Below are positions 1-10,549 of a stretch of 64,000 nucleotides of DNA, piece by piece. The translations under genes were made by a program, and so were the position numbers. How positions within the stretch are numbered: the stretch's first letter is position 1; every line of letters begins with the position of its first letter. This stretch comes from Pseudoflavonifractor sp. AF19-9AC (GTDB lineage: Bacteria > Bacillota > Clostridia > Oscillospirales > Oscillospiraceae), in the NCBI RefSeq assembly GCF_003478995.1, contig NZ_QUGI01000007.1:139347-203346 (forward strand). The letters run 5' to 3'. The notes beneath the pieces were generated by a model. That model was not told the origin of the DNA, made no database searches, and worked only from the letters and a program-made list of their open reading frames with translations.

Positions 1-631
1 CCAGCGCCAGGGCGCGGCGGAACAAATCGGGATGCTGCTCCCGCAGGGCGGTGATCTCGTCGGGTTTCATGCTGGGGCAGAAAAAACAGGACGATTTTCC
101 CGGCTGGGGCAGCCCTGCTGCCTCGATCTGCCGGATGCAATCGTCCCGCGTCCATCCCCATTCCATCAGGGGATACCACTTGCTGTATTTTCGGTCGGCC
201 AGGTCCCCCAGCAGCACCTTGTCGCTGCGGTAGCCCTCGCCTGCGTCGTAGCCGATGAACTTGACCACCCGTTTGCCCGCCGCCCAAGCCTTTTGACACG
301 GTGGGTAATGATTGCAGAACTTTTCCTGCGGCCCGATCTTGTGTTTCAGGGAACACCGCTTGAAGCCGTAGGCGATGGATGGTAGGCTGCAACTTTGCAG
401 ACATTCATCCTCCAGCGTCAGCCGTTTCCCGTCACGGGTGGTCTTATACACTCTGGTAATGGGAGGCATCCCGTGGTCCTTCAGCCAAGAATCCATCACC
501 TCCAGATAGGCGTAGGTATGGGGATGCTCTGCCCCCGTATCCGCAAAGAGGATCAGGTCCACCGGGATACGGTGCTGGTGCAGCCCAATCAAAAGGGCGG
601 TGCTGTTGGCGCCGCCCCCATAGGAAACCAT
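1..631 (-). CDS. PAPS-reductase-like (PP-loop ATPase) protein, 3' end cut by window
   Basis: The frame is open for 210 codons from an ATG at 631 to the window edge, so the C-terminus is missing. The N-terminus MVSYGGGANSTALLIGL is the PP-loop nucleotide-binding motif of the phosphoadenosine phosphosulfate reductase superfamily. An aspartate-rich strand (LILFADTGAEHPHT) and a C-terminal cysteine pair (CFFCP) follow, as in the ICE-encoded members of this superfamily. An in-frame TGA lies just upstream and GGAGG lies about 15 nt before the ATG. It is the last visible gene of the ICE operon, next to a DNA methyltransferase. Its substrate is unknown. Members of this superfamily carry out sulfate reduction, tRNA thiolation or DNA sulfur modification (DndC), so a role in DNA modification is possible but unproven. 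Confidence 0.75.
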   Translation of the reverse strand, partial: MVSYGGGANSTALLIGLHQHRIPVDLILFADTGAEHPHTYAYLEVMDSWLKDHGMPPITRVYKTTRDGKRLTLEDECLQSCSLPSIAYGFKRCSLKHKIGPQEKFCNHYPPCQKAWAAGKRVVKFIGYDAGEGYRSDKVLLGDLADRKYSKWYPLMEWGWTRDDCIRQIEAAGLPQPGKSSCFFCPSMKPDEITALREQHPDLFRRALAL

Positions 632-652
632 ATTGATGCTTCATCACCTCCA

Positions 653-2542
653 TCAGTTGTACGGCGGTCTGCCGTATGCGTAGAAATGGGACTGCCAGTA
701 ACTTGTGTTCAGGTTGGAATACTGGATGGGGTCGCCACAGTGCAGCATCATCCCGTCGCCTACATAAATGCCCACATGGGACACGCCGCTGGTATCATAG
801 GTCCCCACGAAGAACACCAGATCGCCGGGCTGGGGGTCGGATACTGGGGTGGAAATGTTGTAGAGCCCCTGAGCGCCCAGCCGCCCGGTATTGCACAGGC
901 CGCTGTTGGTCAGCACATAGCTGACGAAGCCGCTGCAATCAAAAGAGGTGCTGGGGCTGCTGCCGCCCCATACATAGGGATAGCCCAGGTATTTTTCCGC
1001 CTCGGTAATGAGGGTGTTGAACCGTTCGTCCGTGAGATATTCAGCGGGAATCTCCCAGGCGGTGGGCGGGTTCTCGATGTACTTGTTCACATACCCGGAG
1101 GACGGGAACAGATCGGGGCGGTTGCCCAGGGTGGACATATAGGTGGCATACAAGGAAAGCTGTTCCTCACCCATCATGTAGACCGGCACATGGGAGAGGT
1201 CGAAGTTCTCCAATGTCACGGTACAGATATACCAGGTGTACGGAACTTCCACCTCATACTCATTGCCTTCGCTGTCCGTCCGTGCCTCCGTCCGATACCG
1301 GGTCTCCGTGGTCACGGTTTCGGTGAGAATGTATTGCTTGTCAAAGAGGGTTTGAAGGTCACCCTGTACCTGGTCAATGGTGAACACCCCATCATGGAGC
1401 GCCGACAAAATAGAGATCAGCACATAGGGGTCGTGCTCGATCTCGTCCAGGTCGAAGTGATACTCGTCATAGTCGTGGGTGGCCTCGTAGGTATCCAGGT
1501 ACTCCCGCAATTCATCCTCTTTGGCGCAGTAGGCTTCTTCCGCCGCCAGCATATCGGAATCCTCGGAGAGATAGGAGGACGCCATGATGTTGGACACCCC
1601 GCCGCCGAACATGGAGGAACAGGATTGCAGGGAGCCCAGCAACATCACCAGCAGAAGGCCAATACCGCCCACAATCAGCGCGCCCTTCCAATGCCGTTTC
1701 AGGAAAAGGGCGGTGCGCTTGGACTCCTGGGCGGTTTTCTTGGCCGCCTTTGCCGTGGCCTCCGCTGTTTTCCCGGCTTGGACGGTCTTGCCCGCCGTCC
1801 GGTATGCCGCCGCATATCGCTTTTGCAGCTTCCGTTTCTGCCACAGGCGGGAGACGGGATTGGATGCAAGCTGGGGGTTCTCCGCCACGGCTTTCCGATA
1901 GTAGAAATCCGCATTGGCCTTGACCGCCGCCTGCTCCGCCTTTGCCGCATCCCGCCAGGGTTTCAGCTTGCGTTCTGCTCGCCAGTTCTGGACACGGCGG
2001 TTTCCGTAGCCCACAGCCTTCTCAAAGCTGCGTTCCCCCAGGTGGCCCGACTGGACGCCGGAATTTTCCTGCTCTACCTCCCGAATCTTGCCGTGGATTG
2101 CCGCGCCTGCCTCCTGGATGGGGCGGGACAGCGGGTTGGTATGCTGGGGGGATGGCGGTTTGGACGGAACAGCAGCCTTTGCCGCGTCCAGCCGGTCCGC
2201 CGCCTTATCCGACTTGCGAATGGCCCCTTGCAGCTCCGGCACCGCCCGGTCTGCCTCGGAAAACTGCAATCGGGAGGATGGGCGGCTTGCCGCCGCCTCG
2301 CCCTCCCGATAGGCTCTGCGCTGTTTTCGGCGCTTCTTTTTGGCTGCTGCCTGTTCCCGGTGCAGTTCCGCACGGTCCACCACTTTTCCAGCGGCGCCCG
2401 CCGTGTCGCCGGATGCGGAATGGTCCTGCTCCGGCGTCCGATCAGAGGGATAGGTGGTCTCGCCCGTGACCAGATTGACGGATACCGCCCCGTCACGGGT
2501 CATCTTCTGCGCCTCCTTTTCGGGGGCTTTCCATTCTTTCAA
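653..2542 (-). CDS. Membrane-anchored NlpC/P60 cell-wall hydrolase of the conjugation machine
   Basis: This 629-aa protein has a charged, Ala/Lys-rich N-terminal region (1-280), one transmembrane helix near 287-307 (ALIVGGIGLLLVMLLG), a middle extracytoplasmic region and a C-terminal NlpC/P60 domain from about 510. The catalytic Cys lies in FDCSGF (about 536) and the His in SHVGIYVG. The layout matches CD1108-type ICE proteins, thought to open peptidoglycan for the mating channel. The start is TTG at 2542, set by AGGAGG nine nt upstream, and it overlaps the methyltransferase stop as TTGA. The enzyme would cut peptide stems of peptidoglycan outside the membrane. The domain call is firm; its part in transfer is inferred from position. 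Confidence 0.85.
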   Translation of the reverse strand: MKEWKAPEKEAQKMTRDGAVSVNLVTGETTYPSDRTPEQDHSASGDTAGAAGKVVDRAELHREQAAAKKKRRKQRRAYREGEAAASRPSSRLQFSEADRAVPELQGAIRKSDKAADRLDAAKAAVPSKPPSPQHTNPLSRPIQEAGAAIHGKIREVEQENSGVQSGHLGERSFEKAVGYGNRRVQNWRAERKLKPWRDAAKAEQAAVKANADFYYRKAVAENPQLASNPVSRLWQKRKLQKRYAAAYRTAGKTVQAGKTAEATAKAAKKTAQESKRTALFLKRHWKGALIVGGIGLLLVMLLGSLQSCSSMFGGGVSNIMASSYLSEDSDMLAAEEAYCAKEDELREYLDTYEATHDYDEYHFDLDEIEHDPYVLISILSALHDGVFTIDQVQGDLQTLFDKQYILTETVTTETRYRTEARTDSEGNEYEVEVPYTWYICTVTLENFDLSHVPVYMMGEEQLSLYATYMSTLGNRPDLFPSSGYVNKYIENPPTAWEIPAEYLTDERFNTLITEAEKYLGYPYVWGGSSPSTSFDCSGFVSYVLTNSGLCNTGRLGAQGLYNISTPVSDPQPGDLVFFVGTYDTSGVSHVGIYVGDGMMLHCGDPIQYSNLNTSYWQSHFYAYGRPPYN

Positions 2543-3564
2543 GGTGCGTCACCTCCTGTTCCATAGGGGCAGATGTCGGCACACGCCCCGGTTTCGATCA
2601 TGGCGATGTACTGGAAAATGGGATAGGCCTGGGGCGGGCAGACCGCGTTCCCCAGGGTTTTCAGCCGCAGCGCCCGGTTGTCGGTGTCCTCGGTCATGCG
2701 GGGGACTCCTTCGGGCTCGGCACGCCATAGGATGCGTCCGTCCATTTCGGGGGGAATCCCATGAGCCATTCCACCCAGTCCGGGTTCAGCGCCGCCTTCT
2801 CGGAAAGGGGCTGCTCCTGCCGGATCACCTGAGCCGACAGGTTGGAGGACGGGGACTTGTCCCGGAAGGCCGACGGTTTCAGGGTGGAACGGTAGCCCTC
2901 TGACGCCGCCGGGGTCAGGTAGAACACCGCCGCCGATAGGCTGAGGCTCCAGATCGACCCATCCTTGTTCCGTTTGCGGAATATCCCATTGTCCGACAGG
3001 AACACATCCAGGTTGGCAGCGTCCCGCCCCGTGGATTTGTCGGAGGCAAGGGGTGTGGGAAACATCAGCCGCGACGATAAAAGTTCGCTGGCGCTCATGC
3101 CATGCGCCGACGCCGCAAGCCGGAAATACGAATGGGAGAACAGCGTATCCCGCTTTTGCCAGGTCAAAAATCGTTTTGTCGAGCCCCATATTGATGAAGC
3201 CAGCAACATTTTCCCCAAGCACCCAACGGGGCCGCAGTTCGGCAATAACGCGGCACATCTCCGGCCACAGGTAGCGTTCATCCGCAAAGCCCCGCCGCTT
3301 TCCTGCGGTGGAGAAGGGCTGGCACGGGAAGCCGCCAGAGAGGATTGTGATGGTTTCAAGTCCTGTTTTCTCAAAAAACGCCTCCTTCGTGAATGTGGTG
3401 ATGTCCCGGAATTTCGGCACATCCGGCCAATGCTTTTGCAGGATAGAATAGGGATAATCCGCCCACTCGCATTGACAGACCGTTTCAAAGCCTGCCGCCT
3501 CCGCCGCCAGGTCCAGCCCACCGATGCCGGAAAACAGGCTGACATGGGTGAGACGGTCAGGCAT
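2539..3564 (-). CDS. DNA cytosine-5 methyltransferase, reading frame possibly broken twice
   Basis: From ATG 3564 (preceded by GAGGAT) the frame gives 341 aa with C5-methyltransferase motifs in order: SLFSGIGGLD (SAM binding), GGFPCQPFS (catalytic Cys), ENVAGF, ERQRTFIVA and, near the C-terminus, RLKTLGNAVCPPQ. Upstream in-frame ATG 3615 lies inside the previous gene and lacks a good ribosome site. Between about 3063 and 2697 a second frame reads like the target-recognition/C-terminal part of related enzymes (MFPTPLASDKSTG, LNPDWVEWLMGFPPKWTD), and it stops at TGA 2696-2694, overlapping an ATG of the main frame as ATGA. The gene is therefore either one intact ORF or a pair of compensating frameshifts. 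The enzyme would protect ICE DNA from restriction during transfer. Confidence 0.7.
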   Translation of the reverse strand: MPDRLTHVSLFSGIGGLDLAAEAAGFETVCQCEWADYPYSILQKHWPDVPKFRDITTFTKEAFFEKTGLETITILSGGFPCQPFSTAGKRRGFADERYLWPEMCRVIAELRPRWVLGENVAGFINMGLDKTIFDLAKAGYAVLPFVFPACGVGAWHERQRTFIVAADVSHTPCLRQIHGAGRCQPGCVPVGQWDIPQTEQGWVDLEPQPIGGGVLPDPGGVRGLPFHPETVGLPGQVPVLQPVGSGDPAGAAPFREGGAEPGLGGMAHGIPPEMDGRILWRAEPEGVPRMTEDTDNRALRLKTLGNAVCPPQAYPIFQYIAMIETGACADICPYGTGGDAP

Positions 3565-3880
3565 GGGGCTGATCCTCGTCATCCTCGCCCTCCACATAGA
3601 AGGCGTCCAGTTCACACAGCTCCAGGGCCTTCAGCCGGGCAAGGTCGGCCTTGTCGCCGAACACCAGATAGCGGCCGGGGATGTCCCAACGGTCAAACAT
3701 CTGGTCGGCGATCTCGCCATATCGCCGGGCGGTGTCGATCAGGTTCTCCATGTCCCGGCGGTCCTTGATCTTCTCGGCAAGAAAGGCCAGCTGGTGCAGC
3801 AGCCCGTAGAGATGAACTTCCTCGTCGATGTGCGCCTCATAGGTCTTTTCCTCGATGACATACAGCTTTTCCTGTTCCAT
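3557..3880 (-). CDS. Small conserved-type ICE protein of unknown function
   Basis: This encodes a 107-aa acidic protein beginning MEQEKLYVIEEKTYEAH. The ORF opens farther upstream, but that part lies inside virB4. ATG 3880 is five nt after the virB4 TAA, with AAAGGA about 12 nt before it, so it is the likely start. The stop overlaps the methyltransferase ATG region, consistent with one polycistronic message. No signal peptide, membrane helix or catalytic motif is visible; the C-terminus is rich in Asp and Glu (GEDDEDQPHA). I do not recognise the family. Position between virB4 and the methyltransferase suggests an ICE housekeeping or anti-restriction role, but nothing in the sequence shows it. 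Confidence 0.65.
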   Translation of the reverse strand: MEQEKLYVIEEKTYEAHIDEEVHLYGLLHQLAFLAEKIKDRRDMENLIDTARRYGEIADQMFDRWDIPGRYLVFGDKADLARLKALELCELDAFYVEGEDDEDQPHA

Positions 3881-3884
3881 ATCC

Positions 3885-6287
3885 TTATCCCATCCTTTCC
3901 TCATGTTCCACCTCGCTGGGCTTGGTGGTGAGCAGTTTGTAGAGTTCGGTATCCTTCGGGAAGTCATCTGCAAAAGGCAGGATGACATTGTTGAAGAACA
4001 GCAGCCCATGGCCCGGCTCGGAGTTGGTCACATAGGCAAGCTGCTCCGAAGAAATGTTCAGCCGCTCCGCCAGTATCTTCCGGTCGCCCGCCGCCTGATT
4101 GAGCATATAGATGAAATCGCTGTTCTCCAGGATGTTTTCGATCTCCGGGGAGGAAAGCAAGTCTTTGGGGTTCTGGGTCGCCCCGGTGGGGATGCCGCCC
4201 CACTTTCTGAACCGCTTCCAAATCTCGGCGCTGTACGCCGCGGTCTGTTCCTCCTTCAGCAGAAGGTGGAACTCGTCCACGAAATACCAGGTAGACCGGC
4301 CAATCGCCCGGTTGATAGTGACGGTGTTCCACACCGCGTCCTGGACAATGAGCATCCCCGGCTTTTTCAGGTTCTTGCCCAGGCCCTTGATGTCAAAGCA
4401 GACAAGGCGATTGGAGATGTCCACGGTGGTGCGGTGGTTGAAGAAGTTCAGCGAACCGTTCACATAGAGGTCCAATGCCTGGGCCACCCGGTCGGCCTCC
4501 GGGATGTGCTGGGATAGCAGGGCGTTCATCAGGTCGCCCAAAATCGGCATATTCTCCGGCCGGGGATCGGCAAAGTAGGGCTGATAGATCATCTGCACCG
4601 CCCGGTCGATGACGGTTTTCTCGATGGCCTCCAGCCCCGTCTTGCTGCCCATGATGAGCTCACAGAAGGACAGTACGAAATCGGATTTCAGCGCCAGCGG
4701 ATTTTCTTCCTCGGAGTAGTTGAGGTTGATGTCCAGGGGGTTCACATAGTCGGTGCTGGACGGGGAAAGCCGGATCACCTGACCGCCCAGCCGCTTCACC
4801 AGGGGCGAATACTCGTCCTCCGGGTCGCAGATAATAACATTATCCTGGGTCATCAGCATGATAAAGGTGATCTCCCGTTTGCAGCTCATGGATTTGCCGC
4901 TGCCGGGCGTGCCGAACACAAGGCCGTTGGGACAGCGGGATTGCTTGCGGTCCAGCAGGATCATGTTGTTGGAGAGGGCGTTGAGACCGTAGTACATGGC
5001 GTCGCCGCCCATGAACACCTCCTGGGTGACAAAGGGGACGAACACCGCCAGGGCCGATGTGGTCAGGCTCCGTTCAATCTTGATGCGGTTGAGGCCCAAC
5101 GGAAGGCTGCTCATAAGCCCGTCCTCCTGCTGGAAGTCCAGCCGGGTCAGAAGGCAGTTGTAGGTCTGGGCGACGCTGGCCGCCTGGGACACGGCAATCT
5201 CCAGCTTTTGCCGGGTCTCCGCCGTGTGCAGCACCAGGAAGGTCATGTTGAACATTCTCTCGTTGCGGGATTGCAGGTCGGTGAGAAGGTCCTTTGCCGC
5301 GCCGCCGTAGGTGGAGAGATCGGAAGGAAGGATGTCCATATCGTAGCCGCTGCGCACCGCCCGCTTCTGCTCCTGTATCTTCATGGCGTCCAGGTCGGTG
5401 ATCTTCCGCTTGACCATTTTGATGGCCTCGTTCTGGTTGATGCCCCGGATGTGCATGGTGACCATGATATTTCCGTCCGCCTCCATGAAGTCGGTGAGGA
5501 TACGGTCGTGCATCTCCGGCGCCAAAATTTGCAGGAAGGAAACCGCCCCGTACCGTTTGCCGATGCGGAAGGTACGAGTCTCCCCAAAGTGGAAAGAGGA
5601 CGGAGAAATGAAGTCCTTCACCGAAAGGCCGCTGGCCGGGAGCCAGTCCCATTCAAAGGCGAACTGCCCTCCCTCCGGGTGGAGGATGTTGTAAAGCAGC
5701 TCCAGCCGTTCCTTCCCGTCCAGCACATGAGCCGCCGCCCCCATGACCTTGAAGCGGTTGAGAGTGTCGGTTTCAATGCGGGCAAACCGCGCCCGGGCCG
5801 CCGGAAGGTTCTCCGCCTCGATGGTCAGAGTCACATACTTGGTTTTCACATAGCCGTTGTTGCCCCGCTTGTACTGCATCCGCAGGATGTCCACCGCCTC
5901 GTCCCGGATGGGGTCCAGGTCGTTGCCCTGCCTGCGGATGCCGAACATTTCATCGGCGGCGCTGCCTCCGCTGCGGCTGTCCAAAGAAACCTGGACGCCG
6001 ATGGAGGGGTCGTAGCCGTTGTAGAAGTCGCAAAGGCTTTCAAAGATGCTCCGCTGGTCCTCCGGCCCCGCCAGGCGGTAATTCACATCCTCAAAGGCAA
6101 TGGTTTTGGAGAAGGTGCCGCCCTCCAGCCTGCACAGGCCGTCGGGAAACATATTTTGAAACGGGATGCTGTCCTGCACGGTGTGGGCTTTTCCGTCGCC
6201 CTTTGCCTGCCGGATCACCGCCTCGATCTGCTTGCGCTCGGCACGGGTGAGCTTACGCTTTGCCGGTCTTTCTGCCTCTTCTCGCAA
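3885..6287 (-). CDS. virB4: VirB4-type conjugation ATPase
   Basis: An 800-aa cytoplasmic motor ATPase of the type IV secretion apparatus. The N-terminal half is the CagE/TrbE/VirB domain. The Walker A motif GTPGSGKS lies near 457-464 and the Walker B-like STWYFVDEFHLLL near 660-672, followed by the usual TQNPKDLLSS and LNQAAGDR segments. Length is normal for the family. The start is TTG at 6287, set by AGGAGG nine nt upstream; the gene overlaps prgI by 35 nt. It would energise pilus/channel assembly and substrate passage with VirD4. This copy looks intact, unlike virD4. Confidence 0.93.
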   Translation of the reverse strand: MREEAERPAKRKLTRAERKQIEAVIRQAKGDGKAHTVQDSIPFQNMFPDGLCRLEGGTFSKTIAFEDVNYRLAGPEDQRSIFESLCDFYNGYDPSIGVQVSLDSRSGGSAADEMFGIRRQGNDLDPIRDEAVDILRMQYKRGNNGYVKTKYVTLTIEAENLPAARARFARIETDTLNRFKVMGAAAHVLDGKERLELLYNILHPEGGQFAFEWDWLPASGLSVKDFISPSSFHFGETRTFRIGKRYGAVSFLQILAPEMHDRILTDFMEADGNIMVTMHIRGINQNEAIKMVKRKITDLDAMKIQEQKRAVRSGYDMDILPSDLSTYGGAAKDLLTDLQSRNERMFNMTFLVLHTAETRQKLEIAVSQAASVAQTYNCLLTRLDFQQEDGLMSSLPLGLNRIKIERSLTTSALAVFVPFVTQEVFMGGDAMYYGLNALSNNMILLDRKQSRCPNGLVFGTPGSGKSMSCKREITFIMLMTQDNVIICDPEDEYSPLVKRLGGQVIRLSPSSTDYVNPLDINLNYSEEENPLALKSDFVLSFCELIMGSKTGLEAIEKTVIDRAVQMIYQPYFADPRPENMPILGDLMNALLSQHIPEADRVAQALDLYVNGSLNFFNHRTTVDISNRLVCFDIKGLGKNLKKPGMLIVQDAVWNTVTINRAIGRSTWYFVDEFHLLLKEEQTAAYSAEIWKRFRKWGGIPTGATQNPKDLLSSPEIENILENSDFIYMLNQAAGDRKILAERLNISSEQLAYVTNSEPGHGLLFFNNVILPFADDFPKDTELYKLLTTKPSEVEHEERMG

Positions 6288-6639
6288 TCCGCTTCACCTC
6301 CTGTTCCAGTTGGGATTGCCGCACCAGGGCGGAATAGAGATTGTTGGTCCGGTAGATGCGCACCTTCGGCCGGATGAATTTGTTCTGGATCAGATGGCCC
6401 AGGAACACTTCCAGCGGCTGTCCGTTCTTCTCGTACATGGCGAACAGGAAAAAGGGCAGCATCACCAGAATCATGCACAGCGCCGCCGTGGTGGTCCCTA
6501 GGCTCGCCTTTGCCAAAAAGAAAAGCGGCACGCCTATCAGCGCCGCCGCTCCGAAACAGATCACTTGTCGTTTGGTCAGCCCGAACAGGACCTTGCTCTG
6601 TATCCGGCTCAGGTCCTTCGGGATCGTTACATAAGCCAA
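6253..6639 (-). CDS. PrgI-family conjugation membrane protein (VirB3-like)
   Basis: A 128-aa protein starting MAYVTIPKDLSRIQSKVLFGLTKRQ, the typical PrgI opening. Two adjacent hydrophobic helices (about 27-45 and 50-67) are followed by a basic cytoplasmic tail. In Gram-positive conjugation systems PrgI proteins act as VirB3-like inner components next to VirB4, and here the gene directly precedes virB4 and overlaps it. AGGAGGTGTGAAAC precedes the ATG. Family and role are well supported by sequence and position. Confidence 0.88.
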   Translation of the reverse strand: MAYVTIPKDLSRIQSKVLFGLTKRQVICFGAAALIGVPLFFLAKASLGTTTAALCMILVMLPFFLFAMYEKNGQPLEVFLGHLIQNKFIRPKVRIYRTNNLYSALVRQSQLEQEVKRIARRGRKTGKA

Positions 6640-6654
6640 TGTTTCACACCTCCT

Positions 6655-7521
6655 TTAGTGGGCACCGAACAGGGATTTTGCAAGGCTGCCGGTCTTGAAC
6701 AGGGTGTAGCACAGTAGGACCGTATAGCCCATACAGCCCCAGATGGCTGCGGATATGTTGTCGCCGGATGTGGAGATGCCCTCCACCAGCACGGCATAGA
6801 TGCCCACACAGATCATAATGAGGAAGGCCTGGAAGCCCAGGGCCAGCAGAGAGCGAAGATAGTTCTGCCCCGTGGAGCCCCATTCCCGGTTGACCATCGT
6901 GGCAAAGGGGATGGGGCCTATGGAGGTCACCAAATAGACCTCAATCATTCTGCCGTAGATCACCAGGAAGATGCAGATGGAAAGTATCTGCGTACACAGC
7001 CCCACGAAAACGCTCTGGAACCACAGCCCCAGCAGAGCGCCCACGCTCCAGTCGGCAAGCTGGGTCTCCAGATCGCCCACCACGCTGGAGATGTCGATGC
7101 CCGCGTCCGAGATAATGACCCCCGCTGACTGGCTGACCACATTCTGCGCCACATCGAACACCGCCATGACGATGTTCCAGGTGTTCGTGACGATCAGAAC
7201 CGCACAGAAGGTCTTGAAAATCCACTTGAAGAAAATCCAGGTGTCGAAGTCGTGGAGGTTATTTTTCTCGATGATGAGCTGGATCAGCTCGTAGCACATG
7301 ACGAAGGTGAGGATAATGCCCGCGATGGGGACGATCACCGTCTCCGAGAGGTTGCGGATCATGTTGAAGATGCTGCTGTTCCAGGCGGCGGGCGTCATGC
7401 CGACCTCCCCGGCGATCTCGCCCACCTTTGTGTTCAGGGTATCAAACATGCCGGTCAGGTTTGAAATGATACCGTCAATGAGCAGTTCCTTGAACCACTC
7501 TTGGATCATATCCAATATCAA
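6655..7521 (-). CDS. VirB6/TrbL-like polytopic conjugation channel protein
   Basis: A 288-aa membrane protein with an amphipathic N-terminus (WFKELLIDGIISNLTGMF) and about five to six hydrophobic helices, for example VIVPIAGIILTFVMCYELI, VGALLGLWFQSVFVGLC and ILSICIFLVIYG. This matches CD1112-type VirB6 proteins, which form the membrane pore of the mating channel. The start is TTG at 7521 because GGAGG lies nine nt before it; the first ATG (7509) is too far away. In an uninterrupted ICE the gene would follow maff2 closely; here the maff2 tail at 7589-7690 still sits just upstream, so transcription from the ICE promoter is separated by element 1. Confidence 0.88.
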   Translation of the reverse strand: MILDMIQEWFKELLIDGIISNLTGMFDTLNTKVGEIAGEVGMTPAAWNSSIFNMIRNLSETVIVPIAGIILTFVMCYELIQLIIEKNNLHDFDTWIFFKWIFKTFCAVLIVTNTWNIVMAVFDVAQNVVSQSAGVIISDAGIDISSVVGDLETQLADWSVGALLGLWFQSVFVGLCTQILSICIFLVIYGRMIEVYLVTSIGPIPFATMVNREWGSTGQNYLRSLLALGFQAFLIMICVGIYAVLVEGISTSGDNISAAIWGCMGYTVLLCYTLFKTGSLAKSLFGAH

Positions 7522-7588
7522 GGGAGATCACCTCCTTTGCGGGGGCTCCCGCTATCAAGCGAAAGCCCCCGCCGGTTTTGGAGAAACA

Positions 7589-7690
7589 TCAGGTGGTGGA
7601 CAGCAGACCGGACAGCAGGGGAATCAGGGTGATGCCGATGAGGGCAACGCCGCCGCCCGCCATGAGCTGCTTGATGCCCTGGCTTTTTGC
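7589..7690 (-). pseudogene. maff2 3' fragment (C-terminal 33 codons)
   Basis: Reading from the GC core at 7690-7689, the frame gives AKSQGIKQLMAGGGVALIG...LLSGLLSTT and a TGA at 7591-7589. This is the C-terminal half of a Maff2-family small ICE membrane protein. Joined to the 5' fragment at 18758-18885 it rebuilds an uninterrupted 75-codon protein, with the join falling inside one Ala codon (GC+A). The gene was cut by element 1 and has no start of its own. The intact protein is a small hydrophobic component next to VirB6 in this ICE family. Confidence 0.9.
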
Positions 7691-7711
7691 TAATGTGCGA
7701 TAAAGAAGTAA
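7691..7711 (+). repeat. Left terminal inverted repeat of element 1
   Basis: This is the first 21 nt inside the GC core. Read inward it matches the right end (18737-18757, reverse strand) at 17 of 21 positions, including the shared block TAAAGAAG. It is probably the recombinase-binding arm of the attachment site. Confidence 0.75.
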
Positions 7712-7775
7712 TAGAAGTGTAAAAAATTTTGCCGTTCCTATCCGGCACTTAGGGCTGTGTCGGATAGGTCAGGCG

Positions 7776-9425
<1,650 letters not shown>

Positions 9426-9506
9426 CTATTCCGTGGTTTCATTGTACCACGGAACAGGGGCGGCTGTACAGCGGTAAAAGTGATAAATCTGCTTCTTTAC
9501 AGCTTG

Positions 9507-9695
9507 TCAAATCGCCTTTTTTTGTGTAGCAGCGGCTTCCGCTTCCAGTACCCTCGCCATCTTGTCGGCGGCGGTGCTGGTGGTGTCTTTCTTGAAAAAG
9601 CCGGACACGACAAGAACGGTATTCCCCATGCGGATTTCCGTCACGCAGTCGGGGCGGCGGGTGGTACGGTGGTCGTGCTGCTTGATATTCTCCAT
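9507..9695 (-). CDS. TnpW-type small transposon-encoded protein
   Basis: A 62-aa protein starting MENIKQHDHRTTRRPDCVTE with a short strand-rich core (IRMGNTVLVVSGFFKKD). ATG 9695 is chosen over ATG 9713 because AAAGGAG lies eight nt before it. Small proteins of this kind accompany serine-recombinase elements in Firmicutes under the name TnpW; their function is not established. The gene lies between the DnaC-like gene and the recombinase and is probably co-transcribed with them. Confidence 0.7.
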   Translation of the reverse strand: MENIKQHDHRTTRRPDCVTEIRMGNTVLVVSGFFKKDTTSTAADKMARVLEAEAAATQKKAI

Positions 9696-9709
9696 AGGCA
9701 ATACTCCTT

Positions 9710-10549
9710 TCATTCAGCCAGCAGTTTCTTCATGGTTTCCATTTTCCGCTTTGCGGTTTCCTGCCGGAAGTTGACGCCAGTAAAGCGTATCGGGACGCAC
9801 ATGGACAGCAGTCGGTCATAAATCCGGGAATGGGCCGTGTCTGTCGGCTTTTTCAACTCGTCCAGCGGGCGGTTGGTGGTGGCGATCAGCGGCTTGTTGC
9901 TGCGGTATCGGGTATCAATCACATGGAATACCTGTTCCAGTCCATAGTCGGTGCCACGCTCCATGCCGAAGTCGTCAATGATAAGCAGCGGATAGCGGCA
10001 AAGGCGGGAAATATACTCATTCCGGCCTGTAAAGCCGGGAGAGAGGTCGCCCAGGATAACGGCGAAGTTCGTCATATATACGGGGACTTCTTTCTCCATG
10101 AGGGCGTTTGCGATACAGCCCGCAAGGTAGCTTTTCCCGTTGCCGACGTTCCCCCAGAACAGGCAGCCGATGTTTTCGGCCTGCATTTCTTCCCAATGCT
10201 CCGCATACCGCCGGGCAATCCCGGTCTGCGGGTTTCTGCCGTTGTCGTTCTCGAATGTCCATTGCTGCATGGCTGAGTCGGCAAAAGCCCTCTGTTTCAG
10301 ATTTTCCACGGCTTCCACATGGCGGCGGTGTTCCTCGGCGGCCTGCCGCTGCTCACGGGCGGCTCTCTGGCAGTCGCACTCTGCCGGGTGGCGGTCACGG
10401 CCAAACAGCTCCTTACCCTCCGGGAAGTAGGCTTCTTTCGGCGTATGGCACTTTCCGCAGTAAAGCAGTCCGTCCTCGCCGATATAGTCCTCCATCTCCG
10501 GGGCGGCGGTTGTCATGTTCTCCAAAATATCTTTGATTTCACTTGTCAT
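9710..10549 (-). CDS. DnaC/IstB-like helicase-loader ATPase
   Basis: A 279-aa AAA+ protein. The N-terminus has cysteines C31, C34, C58 and C60, a likely zinc site. Walker A GNVGNGKS lies near 133-140 and Walker B LLIIDDFGMERG near 195. The family loads the replicative helicase at an origin. The gene overlaps the repA stop by four nt, so it is translationally coupled to the initiator, as expected for a replication module that lets the excised circle replicate. Confidence 0.88.
   Translation of the reverse strand: MTSEIKDILENMTTAAPEMEDYIGEDGLLYCGKCHTPKEAYFPEGKELFGRDRHPAECDCQRAAREQRQAAEEHRRHVEAVENLKQRAFADSAMQQWTFENDNGRNPQTGIARRYAEHWEEMQAENIGCLFWGNVGNGKSYLAGCIANALMEKEVPVYMTNFAVILGDLSPGFTGRNEYISRLCRYPLLIIDDFGMERGTDYGLEQVFHVIDTRYRSNKPLIATTNRPLDELKKPTDTAHSRIYDRLLSMCVPIRFTGVNFRQETAKRKMETMKKLLAE

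Noticed and set aside
395..2566. 723-codon plus-strand ORF
   Set aside because: It is the antisense shadow of the NlpC/P60 gene in GC-rich DNA; low-complexity composition, no domain.
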